64,000 nucleotides of DNA, from positions 310,001-374,000 of the forward strand of contig NZ_JNCS01000004.1 of the NCBI RefSeq assembly GCF_000731985.1. The letters run 5' to 3'. Of the stretch, positions 43,912 through 52,597 are shown piece after piece; position 1 is the first letter of the stretch, and each line of letters begins with the position of its first letter. Both the position numbers and the translations under genes were made by a program. This stretch comes from Natrinema altunense. Its GTDB lineage: Archaea; Halobacteriota; Halobacteria; Halobacteriales; Natrialbaceae. The notes under the pieces were generated by a model. The model saw only the letters and a list, made by a program, of their open reading frames with translations, searched no databases and was not told where the DNA came from.

Positions 43912-45696
43912 CTACTCCTCGAGATCGTCGAACGCGAGATCGCCGGCGCGAATCGCCGACAGCGTCTCGGGCAGCTCGTCGATCGCGAGTCGCTTCTGGT
44001 CCGTCGAGTCGCGCTCGCGGACCGTGACGCCGCCCTCGTCCTGTTCGATACTCTCGTAATCCACCGTCACGCAAAACGGCGTGCCGACCTCGTCCTGGCG
44101 GCGGTAGCGCCGACCGATGTTCCCCGAGTCGTCGTACGTGACCGACAGGCCCGCTTCGCGGAGGTCCGCGGCGATGTCCCGTGCCGCGTCCTCGAGTTCG
44201 TCGTCGTTTTGCAGGGGGAAGACGCCCACGAACGTGGGTGCGACCTCAGGATCGAGCTCGAGGAACGTGCGTTCCTCGCCGGCGACCTCGTCCTCGCGGT
44301 AGGCGTGGTGGAGGACGGTGTAGACCAAACGGTCGACCCCGAAGGAGGGTTCGATCACGTGCGGGACGATGTGTTCGCCCGCTTCCGTTTGCTCCGCGAC
44401 GGCGAAGCCGGTCTTCTCGACGGGGATCTCGTGGCTCTCGCCCTCGAGTTCGATCTCGACGGTGTCGCCGTCGAACGCCGATCGATCGCGGGCAGCGAGG
44501 TCCTCGAGCTCTCCCACCACTGCCTGTGCGTCGCCGCCGAACTCCGGCCCGAGGTAGCTCATGTCGGGATCGACCGTCGCGCGCTCGACGGTTTTGGGCT
44601 CGTCGTACTGCTTGAAGATCGTAAAGCGGTCGCCGGAGTGTTCGGCGTGTTTCGAGAGGTCGTAATCGCTCCGGTAGGCGAAGCCGGCCATCTCGATCCA
44701 GTTGCCGTCGATCTCGCTCTCCGCGTCCCAGCAGTCCGCCGCGTAGTGGGCGCGTTCGCCCGAGAGGTGCTGTCGGAACCGGAACCGGTCCATGTCGACG
44801 CCGACGGCGTCGTACCAGGGTTTCGCGACGCCGAGGAAGTACGCGACCCACGGACTGGCGATGGTTCCGTCGTCGACGGCCGCACCGATCGTTGTCCGGA
44901 TCTCCTCGCCGTCCTCTTCGTTCTGCTCGCTGGCAGGGTAGAGCGTCACCTCGACGTCCTCGACGCTCTCGAGGTCCGGCTCGTCCTCCTCGGGGTCGAT
45001 GAAGTACTCGAGTTCCGCCTGCGTGAACTCGCGGGTGCGGATAATCGAGCGCCGGGGGCTGATCTCGTTGCGGTAGGCGCGGCCGATCTGGGTCACGCCG
45101 AACGGCAGTTGGTTACGTGCGTACTCCTTCAGCCGCGGGAATTCGACGAAGATGCCCTGTGCGGTCTCGGGGCGCATGTAGCCGGGGTCGGAGTCGCCGG
45201 GACCGATGTTCGTCGCGAACATGAGGTTGAACGAGTCGACGGCCTGCCCCGCGAGTCCCGCACCGCAGGCGGGACAGACGAGTTCGTACTCGGCGATGAC
45301 CTCCTCGACCTCGGGAATGGGCAGGCTCTCGGCGTCCTCGTAGTCGGTGTTGTCCTCGACGACGTGGTCCGCGCGGTGACTCTCGCCGCAGTCGGGACAC
45401 TCGACGAGCATGTCGTCGAAGCCGTCGAGGTGGCCCGAGGCCTCGAAGACGGGTTCGGGCATGATCGTCGGCGCGTCGATCTCCATGTTGCCCTCCGCGA
45501 CCGCGAAGCGATCGCGCCAGGCGTCCTCGACGTTACCTTTCAGCGCCGCGCCCTGGGGGCCGAAGGTGTAGAAGCCGCCGACGCCGCCGTACGCCCCCGA
45601 GGACTGGAAGAAGTAGCCCCGCCGCTTGGCCAGTTCGACCAGTTTCTCGCTCGTCGATTCACCCGCGCTCGCCGCCGCATGTTCGTGCTCACTCAT
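43912..45696 (-). CDS. glyS: glycyl-tRNA synthetase
   Basis: 594 residues, class II alpha2-type enzyme charging tRNA-Gly. Seen: RRGYFFQSSGAYGGVGGFYTFGP at the N-terminus (family start), zinc-binding CPDCGES and CPACGAG, the class II region MRPETAQGIFVEFPRL with RNQLPFGVTQIGRAYRNEISPR (motif 2), and IEPSFGVDRLVY (motif 3), then the C-terminal anticodon-binding domain (EVGTPFCVTVDYESI). ATG 45696 lies inside the end of the CBS gene: the two coding regions overlap by 8 bases in different frames, which indicates coupled translation. Confidence 0.95.
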   Translation of the reverse strand: MSEHEHAAASAGESTSEKLVELAKRRGYFFQSSGAYGGVGGFYTFGPQGAALKGNVEDAWRDRFAVAEGNMEIDAPTIMPEPVFEASGHLDGFDDMLVECPDCGESHRADHVVEDNTDYEDAESLPIPEVEEVIAEYELVCPACGAGLAGQAVDSFNLMFATNIGPGDSDPGYMRPETAQGIFVEFPRLKEYARNQLPFGVTQIGRAYRNEISPRRSIIRTREFTQAELEYFIDPEEDEPDLESVEDVEVTLYPASEQNEEDGEEIRTTIGAAVDDGTIASPWVAYFLGVAKPWYDAVGVDMDRFRFRQHLSGERAHYAADCWDAESEIDGNWIEMAGFAYRSDYDLSKHAEHSGDRFTIFKQYDEPKTVERATVDPDMSYLGPEFGGDAQAVVGELEDLAARDRSAFDGDTVEIELEGESHEIPVEKTGFAVAEQTEAGEHIVPHVIEPSFGVDRLVYTVLHHAYREDEVAGEERTFLELDPEVAPTFVGVFPLQNDDELEDAARDIAADLREAGLSVTYDDSGNIGRRYRRQDEVGTPFCVTVDYESIEQDEGGVTVRERDSTDQKRLAIDELPETLSAIRAGDLAFDDLEE

Positions 45697-46543
45697 AAAG
45701 CGCCTCCAGTAGATCGACGTCACAGACGACGCCGACGAGGTCCTCGCCCGTGACCATCGGAATCTGCTCGATGTCGTTGGTGATCATCCGCTGGGCGGCC
45801 TCCTGGATCGACATCTCGGCCGAGACCGTCACGACCTCGTCGGTCATGAACTCACGGACCGGCCCCGCCGGAAGCTCGATGTCCCGCGTGGGGAGATAGC
45901 GACTGCCGACCGCCTTGATTCCCTCCCAGGACCAGTCGTCGTCCTGATCGCCGAAGTTGTCGCCCGTCTCCTCCTCGCCCTCGACGATCCGGGCGACCTC
46001 GAGCACGTCGACCTCCGTGAGGACGCCGCTCATGCGACCGTCGTCGTCGAGCGCGACGGCGTAGGGGACGTTCGCGTAGGAGAGTTCCCGCTCGGCGACG
46101 GGCAGGGGCGTCCCCTCGTAGGTCGTGTTGACGTCCGCGCTCGCGTAGGCTCCGACGGTGCCCTCGGTCTCCTGATCGCCCGTCGCGATCGCGTGGATGA
46201 CGTCCGTGACGGTGACGATCCCCTCGAACTCGCCGTCGACGACCGGAACGCGGCGCGCGTTCGCCTCGACCATCGTTCGCGCGACGTCCTCGAGGTTCGT
46301 CTCGGCGGTCGTCGTCGGGACGTCCTCTTCCATCAGCATCACGAGCTGGTCCTCGTCGGGCTGCTCGATGAGGCTCTCTCGGGAGATGAGACCACGATAC
46401 TCCGGCCCGTTGTCGGTCGGTTTGACGACCGGGACGGACGAGAACGACTGTTCTTGCAGGTACTTGAGTACGTCCGAACGAGTACCCGGCAGGTCGGCAG
46501 TGACCACGTCCTCGCGGGGCGTCATCGCGTCGGCTACGTTCAT
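45689..46543 (-). CDS. protein with four CBS domains
   Basis: 284 residues made of four CBS modules in two Bateman pairs (about 1-60, 65-120, 130-195 and 220-284). Typical end elements are visible: VDGEFEGIVTVTDVIHAI, LDDDGRMSGVLTEVDVLEV and VTGEDLVGVVCDVDLL. CBS pairs bind adenosyl ligands such as ATP, AMP or SAM and act as sensors. No catalytic domain is attached, and the partner is unknown. It is the first gene of an operon with glyS, so a link to translation or energy state is possible (inference). TTTATACTC about 27 bases before the ATG is the likely TATA box. Confidence 0.9.
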   Translation of the reverse strand: MNVADAMTPREDVVTADLPGTRSDVLKYLQEQSFSSVPVVKPTDNGPEYRGLISRESLIEQPDEDQLVMLMEEDVPTTTAETNLEDVARTMVEANARRVPVVDGEFEGIVTVTDVIHAIATGDQETEGTVGAYASADVNTTYEGTPLPVAERELSYANVPYAVALDDDGRMSGVLTEVDVLEVARIVEGEEETGDNFGDQDDDWSWEGIKAVGSRYLPTRDIELPAGPVREFMTDEVVTVSAEMSIQEAAQRMITNDIEQIPMVTGEDLVGVVCDVDLLEALYE

Positions 46544-46675
46544 ATCCCCACGGTACGGCGAAAATGAGTATAAACCCAGTGTTTCACACCCGATATCAGT
46601 TCGGTTTCCGATCGGTCCGGCAGCCGGACAGTCCGATTCGATGAGTTTATATGTATCTGGTTGTCACTCTCTCAC

Positions 46676-46837
46676 ATGGCGACGAACCCCCACGCCATGG
46701 CGTCCGATAATACGATCGTCGGTTCGATCGACTCGACGGCTACGAGCGACGAGTACGTCATCGCGGACATCTCCGCGGACGGTGCCTGGCTGTCGATGCG
46801 GGCGGATGACGCACCGACGCTTTCGGCCTGGCGATAA
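46676..46837 (+). CDS. small DUF7556-like haloarchaeal protein
   Basis: 53 residues. Sequence pattern: MATNPHAMASDNTIVGSI, then TSDEYVIADISADGAWLSM and DDAPTLSAWR at the end. I recall the end pattern (EYVIADIS, WLSM, APTL-x-AWR) from many haloarchaeal mini-proteins, with no known function. A TTTATAT box (46646-46652) lies about 27 bases before the ATG and supports leaderless expression. It is divergent from the CBS-glyS operon. Confidence 0.7.
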   Translation: MATNPHAMASDNTIVGSIDSTATSDEYVIADISADGAWLSMRADDAPTLSAWR

Positions 46838-46990
46838 CTGGGGGTGGGAGGGGATCGGTTCGTGTCCCGTTTTCCGGTGCCGGCTGTGATCGCCGCTCGA
46901 ACGGGCTGCCGGACTCACCGCGAGCCGGCCGGTCGCGGCGACGGGTCGGCGACCGCTACCGTTTAGTACGACGCGCCGGTCGCTGCATCT

Positions 46991-47506
46991 ATGAAGCGCT
47001 CTCGGCCGCGACGGGAGGCGAGTCGGGACTCGAGCGACGAGTTCGAACTCGAGCACGACGGCTCGCGCTTTTCTTCCGTCACCGTCCTCGCGTCGTTGGT
47101 TCCCCGCGCGGTCGCCCGGCGCGCGATCACCGCGTCAGTTACGACCGACCGAGACGTCTACGAGCGCGACGAGCCCGTCGAGATCACCGTCACGTTCGAA
47201 AATCGGCTCCCGGTGCCCGTCGAACTCCCGACGCCCCGTCAACGGCGCTGGGGTTGGACCGTCGACGGGTACCTCGAGGCCAGCGACGAGCGTCGGTACA
47301 CACCGGAACGGCCGGCAACCTTCGATTTTCGCGGCGGCGAGCGAAAACGAGTCTCGGTGACCTGGAACGGCCGCCTCGAGCGAACCGGCGGCGATCGCCA
47401 CGAATCAGTCGTCCCCGACGCCGGCGAACACGAGATTCGGGCGTTCGTCGCGACCGACGAGGGGACGGCTCGGCCCGCGGACGCGACGACGATCCGACTC
47501 GAGTGA
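46991..47506 (+). CDS. uncharacterised haloarchaeal protein, beta-sandwich-like
   Basis: 171 residues, no signal sequence. Seen: a short charged N-terminus, a hydrophobic stretch SVTVLASLVPRAVARRAI, then alternating strands with DEPVEITVTFENRLPVPVEL and GERKRVSVTWNGRL and AGEHEIRAFVATDEG. The pattern looks like an immunoglobulin-like or BsuPI-type domain. Function unknown. GTTTAGTAC about 27 bases upstream is the likely TATA element. Confidence 0.65.
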   Translation: MKRSRPRREASRDSSDEFELEHDGSRFSSVTVLASLVPRAVARRAITASVTTDRDVYERDEPVEITVTFENRLPVPVELPTPRQRRWGWTVDGYLEASDERRYTPERPATFDFRGGERKRVSVTWNGRLERTGGDRHESVVPDAGEHEIRAFVATDEGTARPADATTIRLE

Positions 47507-47970
47507 CACTGGCGCTCTCCGATCGGTGGTACTGGCCGACCGCTCGCTCCGATCCACTACGACCGATCTATTTGTCTTCCCCCATAGGATCTGTGACCTA
47601 CAGTAGCAACTGCAACGATTGACACACTGGTCGCAACGCTGTTGTACGATCAGGTGTGCAATGACGTTCAGTTGCAATTATCGTATTCTTACAACGTTCT
47701 CGACTACCGGCCCTCGTTCGGACCGAAGCGGTTCGGACTCAGTGGCCTGTCAGCCGTTCGTATTGGCACCGATTCGCGATCTGACCTCTACTGTGTTTGA
47801 ACTGTTTTCCACTCTGGAACATGTCTTTCCCCACTCCGATAATCGATCTAGTCGACGTGACCGAAATGTGGGTCTGGAACGACTCTCTACCCATAACACA
47901 CACCCACCATCAACATAAAATTTTATGGCCAATATTTATATTAGTATCTGTGGGTGGAGTAGATGCAGTA
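47507..47970 (+). other. 464-base AT-richer region without a recognised gene
   Basis: Composition is clearly less GC-rich than the genes around. One plus-strand frame is open from 47597 to 47800 and reads like protein (for example QLQLSYSYNVLDYRPSFGP), but it has no ATG or GTG at a sensible position and no promoter, so I do not call it. It may be a decayed gene. The end of the region contains AATATTTATATTAG (47931-47944), the promoter candidate of the Tat-exported protein. Confidence 0.4.
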
Positions 47971-48603
47971 ATGAAATACAATCGACGATCAATATTGAAG
48001 AAAGGCGCTGGGGTCGCAGTCGGTACCGTAGCAACGGTCGGACTGGCCAATACCGGTACAGCAGCGAACGGGTGCGATCCGTGGTTTACTGCGGACGAAC
48101 TCGATCTCTATACGTCCGCGGAACCGATCGACGTGAGATACGAACTCGACGCCTCGTATGTGTACCCGTGTGGGAGCTACGACTCATCGAGAGACAGTTC
48201 CGAGGGGTATTTCGAGACGACGGTGTTTCCCGACGAACGACAGGGGTGGCTGCTCAATCCCAACGGTCGCACTGATCGGACGCTCACCCTCGATTCGCAG
48301 GGTTCGACCGACTTCGCGCTCAACGTCGTCGATTACGCCGAATACGATCTGGACGAGTACAAGGGCGCGACGGAGTTCGAAATCGAAGTCACGGAGGGGT
48401 CGTCGGTGACGGTCCATCACACCACGTCGAACTGCAACGGCGGCACGACGAACACTCAGACTGTTGATACCGGTGAGACGAGAACTCTCTGCGTGGACGC
48501 AAAACCGACCTCGGTGCAGTTCCAGGACCTCTCCTCGAGCAATACCGTCATCTACCGGGACTTATCCGAACCCTGTTCACTTGTCACACTTCCCTGCGAG
48601 TGA
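47971..48603 (+). CDS. Tat-exported orphan protein
   Basis: 210 residues. Seen: Tat signal NRRSILKKGAGVAVGTVATV with cleavage likely near TGTAANG (about residue 33), then a secreted domain with six or more cysteines (CDPWF, VYPCGSYD, TSNCNGG, LCVDAK, EPCSLVTLPCE). No lipobox, so it should be released or surface-attached. The Cys content suggests disulfides. No family recognised. Coding composition is AT-richer than the neighbourhood. The AATATTTATATTAG box lies about 33 bases before the ATG. In-frame starts upstream would bury the Tat signal and were rejected. Confidence 0.65.
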   Translation: MKYNRRSILKKGAGVAVGTVATVGLANTGTAANGCDPWFTADELDLYTSAEPIDVRYELDASYVYPCGSYDSSRDSSEGYFETTVFPDERQGWLLNPNGRTDRTLTLDSQGSTDFALNVVDYAEYDLDEYKGATEFEIEVTEGSSVTVHHTTSNCNGGTTNTQTVDTGETRTLCVDAKPTSVQFQDLSSSNTVIYRDLSEPCSLVTLPCE

Positions 48604-48748
48604 CGCGATTAGCTCCTCGCTTTTAGCGTGGTCAGCCGTGACGACTCAAAATTCATCGGGTTCCGTGGCCCTCTGCCGTCCATAATCCGTCGTACCGGTC
48701 AGATCTCGAGCGATCAGGGTTCGATTCCGTGGCGGGTCGACTGTCCGG

Positions 48749-48904
48749 CTATCCGGTCAGGAACCCGCCCGGCGAAACGCGCGTCTCGGGTTGGCCGTCG
48801 TCGCTCGTCTGGACGCCCGAAAACGAGGGCGAGTGTTCGATCGTTCGCTGTACCTTCGCACCGGTTTTCGTGTGCGCTGCCAGGATGGCGAGTATCTTAC
48901 TCAT
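48749..48904 (-). CDS. possible 51-residue protein under a palindromic operator
   Basis: The frame encodes MSKILAILAAHTKTGAKVQR, a hydrophilic middle and VSPGGFLTG at the end. No family or domain is recognised. For: codon use resembles real genes here, the ATG lies in the right arm of an operator-like palindrome, and a CTTAAG element (48931-48936) is about 30 bases upstream. Against: short length, no known homolog that I can name, and only a weak TATA. The next gene on this strand is in a different operon. Confidence 0.35.
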   Translation of the reverse strand: MSKILAILAAHTKTGAKVQRTIEHSPSFSGVQTSDDGQPETRVSPGGFLTG

Positions 48905-48914
48905 GTATGAGTAA
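48897..48914. promoter_or_regulatory. 18-base palindrome TTACTCAT-GT-ATGAGTAA
   Basis: Two perfect 8-base arms separated by two bases, the form expected for a dimeric repressor site. It covers the start codon of the 51-codon minus-strand frame and lies about 20 bases downstream of its weak TATA candidate. It could repress that frame. No regulator gene is adjacent, so the binding protein is unknown. Confidence 0.5.
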
Positions 48915-49070
48915 ATAGTTCCGGCAGCGGCTTAAGGGTTTTTGCGATGATTGACCGTGTTGAGCCATCGCTGACCGGAGTATCAGTGAACAGTTCGCAC
49001 GGCCGGTCGCGTTTCCCAGTCGGTGCTCGACGGCACAGTCGGCGACCGGTGTAGGCCCGGTCCGGAACCG

Positions 49071-50384
49071 TCACCGGTGCAGGTGACAGGCCGCGAAGTG
49101 GTCACCGTCGCCGTGTTCTGACTCGAGGTCGTACGCCGGTCGCTCGTGTGCACAGACGCTCTGCTCGGCGAAGGACTCGAGCAACAGGTCGGTTGCGGCC
49201 GCCCACCGATCGGATTCGTCGTCACCGTCCCCACCGCCGCCGTCGCTGGCGATGAGATCGATCGCCTCGTCGACGATCGACCCCGCCTCGCCGCCGGGCC
49301 GGTCGCCGTCGAAGAACTCGGCCTCGATCCGGGCGGCCGGCATCGGTTCGAACGAGCGTCGCTTGACCGCCCGCATGAACGCTCGCGTCTGTGCCCACTT
49401 CTCGTCGGACCAGTCGTACGCGTCGGGTGCGATCAGGCGCGGACACCGCGTTCGGAACCGACACCCCGACGGCGGATCGACCGGGCTCGGCACCTCTCCC
49501 TCGAGTATGCCCCGGACACCGTTCTCCCGTGGGTCGGGGACGGGAATCGAATCGAGCAAGGCACGCGTGTAGGGATGCTGGGGGTTCTCGAACAGTTCCT
49601 CTTTCTCGGCGAGTTCGACGATGTGTCCGAGGTACATCACCGCCACGCGGTCGCTGATATGCCGAATGACCGAGAGGTCGTGGGCGATAAAGAGGTACGT
49701 GAGCCCGAACTCCTCCTGGAGCGATTCCATGGTGTTCAGCACTTGCGCCTGGATCGAGACGTCCAGTGCGGAGACCGGCTCGTCACAGACGACGAAATCG
49801 GGGTCGACCGACAGCGCCCGTGCGAGGTTGATCCGCTGTCGCTGGCCGCCGGAGAACGCGTGTGGATGCCGGTTGTAGTGGCGCGGATCGAGGCCGACCT
49901 TCTCGAGGAGTTCTTTCGCCCGCGCCCGCCGACCTTCGTCGTCGAGCATATCGTGGGCCCGCATCGGCTCCTCGATGATCTGGCCGACCTTCATCCGGGG
50001 GTCCAGCGAGGACTGTGGGTCCTGGAAGATCATCTGCATGTCCGAGCGCATCCGGCGGAGTTCCTCCCCGCCGAGGTCGGCGAGGTTCTCCCCTTTGAAG
50101 TAGATGTCCCCGTCGGTCGGCTCGAGCAACCGCAGGATCGTCCGCCCGAGCGTACTCTTGCCACAGCCGGACTCGCCGACGAGCCCGAGCGTCTCGCCGG
50201 GCTGGATCTCGAGGGAGACGTCGTCGACCGCCTTCACCGTCTCCCGGTTGATGTTGACCGGGGGGAACTGATTTGGCTCGAACTCCAATCCGGCCAACAG
50301 TCCCGACTCCTGCCCGAAGTACTTCGTCACGCCGTCGAGCTCGAGCAGCGCGTCGTCGCTGTCGTAGCCGCTGTCCTCGTCCAT
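49071..50384 (-). CDS. dppF: dipeptide/oligopeptide ABC transporter ATPase (DppF/OppF type)
   Basis: 437 residues, second ATPase of the importer. Seen: Walker [10 protein letters not shown] (70-78), FSGGQRQR signature, [13 protein letters not shown] Walker B region, [12 protein letters not shown] switch, and the C-terminal oligopeptide-family domain with GCRFRTRCP. An extra C-terminal stretch (about 330-437) is longer than in bacterial OppF, with more Cys and His (CAHERP, CHLHR). ATG 50384 chosen; a GTG 27 bases upstream is in frame and would overlap the previous gene. Last gene of the operon. Confidence 0.9.
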   Translation of the reverse strand: MDEDSGYDSDDALLELDGVTKYFGQESGLLAGLEFEPNQFPPVNINRETVKAVDDVSLEIQPGETLGLVGESGCGKSTLGRTILRLLEPTDGDIYFKGENLADLGGEELRRMRSDMQMIFQDPQSSLDPRMKVGQIIEEPMRAHDMLDDEGRRARAKELLEKVGLDPRHYNRHPHAFSGGQRQRINLARALSVDPDFVVCDEPVSALDVSIQAQVLNTMESLQEEFGLTYLFIAHDLSVIRHISDRVAVMYLGHIVELAEKEELFENPQHPYTRALLDSIPVPDPRENGVRGILEGEVPSPVDPPSGCRFRTRCPRLIAPDAYDWSDEKWAQTRAFMRAVKRRSFEPMPAARIEAEFFDGDRPGGEAGSIVDEAIDLIASDGGGGDGDDESDRWAAATDLLLESFAEQSVCAHERPAYDLESEHGDGDHFAACHLHR

Positions 50385-50394
50385 TCGAATGCCG

Positions 50395-51561
50395 CTACTC
50401 ACGGGTCTCACCCCCGCTGTCGTCGCCGGCCGGATTTGCCGTGAGCTCCGACTCCGACTCTTCGACCGCCGCCGATCCCGTGTCGACCGCAGTTCCCTCG
50501 AGCGGCGGGCTCTGGTCGTAGCCCGCGTCGAACGCGTCGTGTTTCACACAGGCCGCTTCATGTGGCTCCCCGTCGGCGTCGGCGACCACCTTCGCGTCTG
50601 GATGGGCGCGTTTACACACCTCCCGTGCGTCCGGACAGCGCGGATGGAACCGACAGCCCGACGGCGGGCTGATCGCTTCGGGCATCACACCCTCGATCGC
50701 CTCGAGTTCCGTGACGGTCCGGTCGGGACGGGGAATCGAGTTCAACAGGGCGTTCGTGTAGGGATGTTTGGTGTCGTAGAACAGGTCGTCGACCGGCGCT
50801 TTCTCGACGATCTCGCCGAGGTACATGACGTTCACCCGGTCGCAGATCTCCGCGACGACGCCCAGATCGTGGGTGACCCAGATGAAACTCGTCCCGTACT
50901 TCTCTTGGAGGTCGTCGACGAGGTCGAGGATCTGTCCCTCGACGGTGACATCTAAGGCCGTCGTCGGCTCGTCGGCGATGATGAGGCTGGGCTCACAGGC
51001 CAGCGCCATCGCGATGAGGACGCGCTGGCGCATCCCCCCGGAGAACTGGTGGGGGTACTCATCGTAGCGCTCTTCGGGGTCCGGGATGCCCACTTCGCGG
51101 AGCATGTCGATCGCTTCCGCTCGCGCCTCGTCCTCCGGCAGCCCGCGGTTGAGTTCGATGAACTCCCGCAGTTGGCCGCCGACGGTGAAGACGGGATTGA
51201 GCGACTCCATCGGGTCCTGGAAGATCACCGCGATCTCGTTGCCCCGGATTCGGGTGCGAATCTCCTCGCTCGAGAGCATGTCGTCGCGCTCCCGGAGTTC
51301 GCCGTCCGGCCCCTCCTCGAGGCCGAAGAGCGTCTCGCCCTTGTACGTGATCTCGCCACCGACGATTTCGCCGGGACTCTCGACGAGTCCCATGATGCTC
51401 ATCGAGGCGACCGATTTCCCGGCGCCGCTCTCGCCGACGAGGCCGACGATCTCGCCCTCGCGGACCTCGAACGAGATGCCGTCGACTGCGCGTACTGTAC
51501 CTTCCTCGGTGAAGAACTGCGTCTTGAGGTTCTCGACGCGAAGTAGTGGTTCGGAGCTCAT
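50395..51561 (-). CDS. dppD: dipeptide/oligopeptide ABC transporter ATPase (DppD/OppD type)
   Basis: 388 residues, first ATPase of the importer. Seen: Walker A GESGAGKS (43-50), Q-loop [22 protein letters not shown] signature, [20 protein letters not shown] Walker B region, VTHDLGVV switch, and C-terminal [15 protein letters not shown], a cysteine group known in this family. The tail is acidic. It starts 2 bases after the permease stop; the downstream ATPase start is 10 bases after its stop. Confidence 0.92.
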   Translation of the reverse strand: MSSEPLLRVENLKTQFFTEEGTVRAVDGISFEVREGEIVGLVGESGAGKSVASMSIMGLVESPGEIVGGEITYKGETLFGLEEGPDGELRERDDMLSSEEIRTRIRGNEIAVIFQDPMESLNPVFTVGGQLREFIELNRGLPEDEARAEAIDMLREVGIPDPEERYDEYPHQFSGGMRQRVLIAMALACEPSLIIADEPTTALDVTVEGQILDLVDDLQEKYGTSFIWVTHDLGVVAEICDRVNVMYLGEIVEKAPVDDLFYDTKHPYTNALLNSIPRPDRTVTELEAIEGVMPEAISPPSGCRFHPRCPDAREVCKRAHPDAKVVADADGEPHEAACVKHDAFDAGYDQSPPLEGTAVDTGSAAVEESESELTANPAGDDSGGETRE

Positions 51562-51563
51562 AG

Positions 51564-52595
51564 TTAGTCGTCAATCTGCGGGTCGAGGGCGTCCTGCAGG
51601 CCGTCGCCGAACAGGTTGAAGCCCATGATGGTGATCATGATCGCGATACCTGGCCAGATCGAGAGCCAGATATTCGAATGCATGTAGTTGCGATGCGCGA
51701 TGTTGAGCATCTGTCCCCAGTCCGGGGTCGGTGGCTGTGCACCGTACCCGAGGAAGGAGAGTCCAGCGACGATGAGGATGGTGACGCCGATCTGGAGCGT
51801 CGCGTACACGAGCATCGGGGCGAAGCTGTTGGGGACGACGTGTCGCATGATGATGTTGCGGTCTCTCACCCCGGCCGCCTGCGCGGCTTCGATGTAGTCC
51901 ATTTCGCGGACGCTCAGGACCTGACTCCGGATGATGCGGGCGAAGATCGGAATAAAGGCGATCCCGACGCCGAGTACCGCATACCAGATGCTGGCCCCGC
52001 CGATGAAGACGGTAAAGACGATGATGAGGATCAGCGGCGGGATGGCGTACACCGTCTCGACGATCCGCATCAGGATGTCGTCGACTTTGCCGCCGTAGTA
52101 GCCCGCGACGGCACCGATGATCGTTCCACCGCTGAGGCCGATAAACGTCGAGATGAGCCCGACGAACACCGATACCTGCGTGCCGTAGACGATTCTGGTA
52201 AAGTAGTCCCGGCCGGTGTGGTCGGTCCCCAGCGGGTGCTCGAGCGTGCCGCCCGCCGGCAGCGGGTTCCACGACTGCTCCGCCAGCGGGAAGTACGGCG
52301 GCATGTGCTGGGTACCTTCACCCGGCGGCGGAATGTGCGTGGGGTGATCGAAGAACGGCAGCAGTTGTGCGAACGTGTAATCGGACACCTGTCCGAACGT
52401 GAGCCGTGACAGGTTGCTGTCGATCAGGGTGTACATCGCGACGAACAACGTGAACGACACGATGTACAACCCCAACCGGGCCGTCGTGTCCTGTTTGATC
52501 CGTGCAACGGTGTACCGCCACCCGACCCGTGCCTCGACTTCGTCTTCGGCTCCCGATTCCGTCTCGCCGTCGAGTTGTGATTCACCGACTGCCAT
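51564..52595 (-). CDS. dppC: dipeptide/oligopeptide ABC transporter permease (DppC/OppC type)
   Basis: 343 residues. Seen: N-terminal cytoplasmic segment, a first helix near 35-58, a large periplasmic-side loop (HIPPPGEGTQHMPPYFPL), then HPLGTDHTGRDYFTRIVYG, the DppC hallmark, and five helices. EAA loop: MDYIEAAQAAGVRDRNIIMRHVVPN. It ends FGDGLQDALDPQID, as typical. Second permease of the importer, 2 bases from each neighbour. Confidence 0.93.
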   Translation of the reverse strand: MAVGESQLDGETESGAEDEVEARVGWRYTVARIKQDTTARLGLYIVSFTLFVAMYTLIDSNLSRLTFGQVSDYTFAQLLPFFDHPTHIPPPGEGTQHMPPYFPLAEQSWNPLPAGGTLEHPLGTDHTGRDYFTRIVYGTQVSVFVGLISTFIGLSGGTIIGAVAGYYGGKVDDILMRIVETVYAIPPLILIIVFTVFIGGASIWYAVLGVGIAFIPIFARIIRSQVLSVREMDYIEAAQAAGVRDRNIIMRHVVPNSFAPMLVYATLQIGVTILIVAGLSFLGYGAQPPTPDWGQMLNIAHRNYMHSNIWLSIWPGIAIMITIMGFNLFGDGLQDALDPQIDD

Positions 52596-52597
52596 AG

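Larger units (their letters stand above)
48604..49070. other. 467-base region with little content besides a palindrome and a tiny frame
   Basis: Apart from the 51-codon minus-strand frame (48749-48904) and the palindrome at 48897-48914, I see nothing convincing. A GGTTCGATTCC stretch near 48718 looks like a tRNA T-loop but has no surrounding cloverleaf. The remainder precedes the stop of the dipeptide transporter operon. Confidence 0.4.

Noticed and set aside
44209-45753. Plus-strand open frame (514 codons) opposite glyS
   Set aside because: Mirror of glyS with no domain. glyS carries all class II synthetase motifs on the minus strand.
47597-47800. Open frame of 67 codons with protein-like sequence
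   Set aside because: No ATG or GTG at its beginning, no promoter, and third positions not GC-biased. Kept only as a possible gene remnant in the gap entry.
48690-48760. Possible tRNA because of GGTTCGATTCC
   Set aside because: The T-loop is there, but no acceptor, D or anticodon stems can be formed around it.
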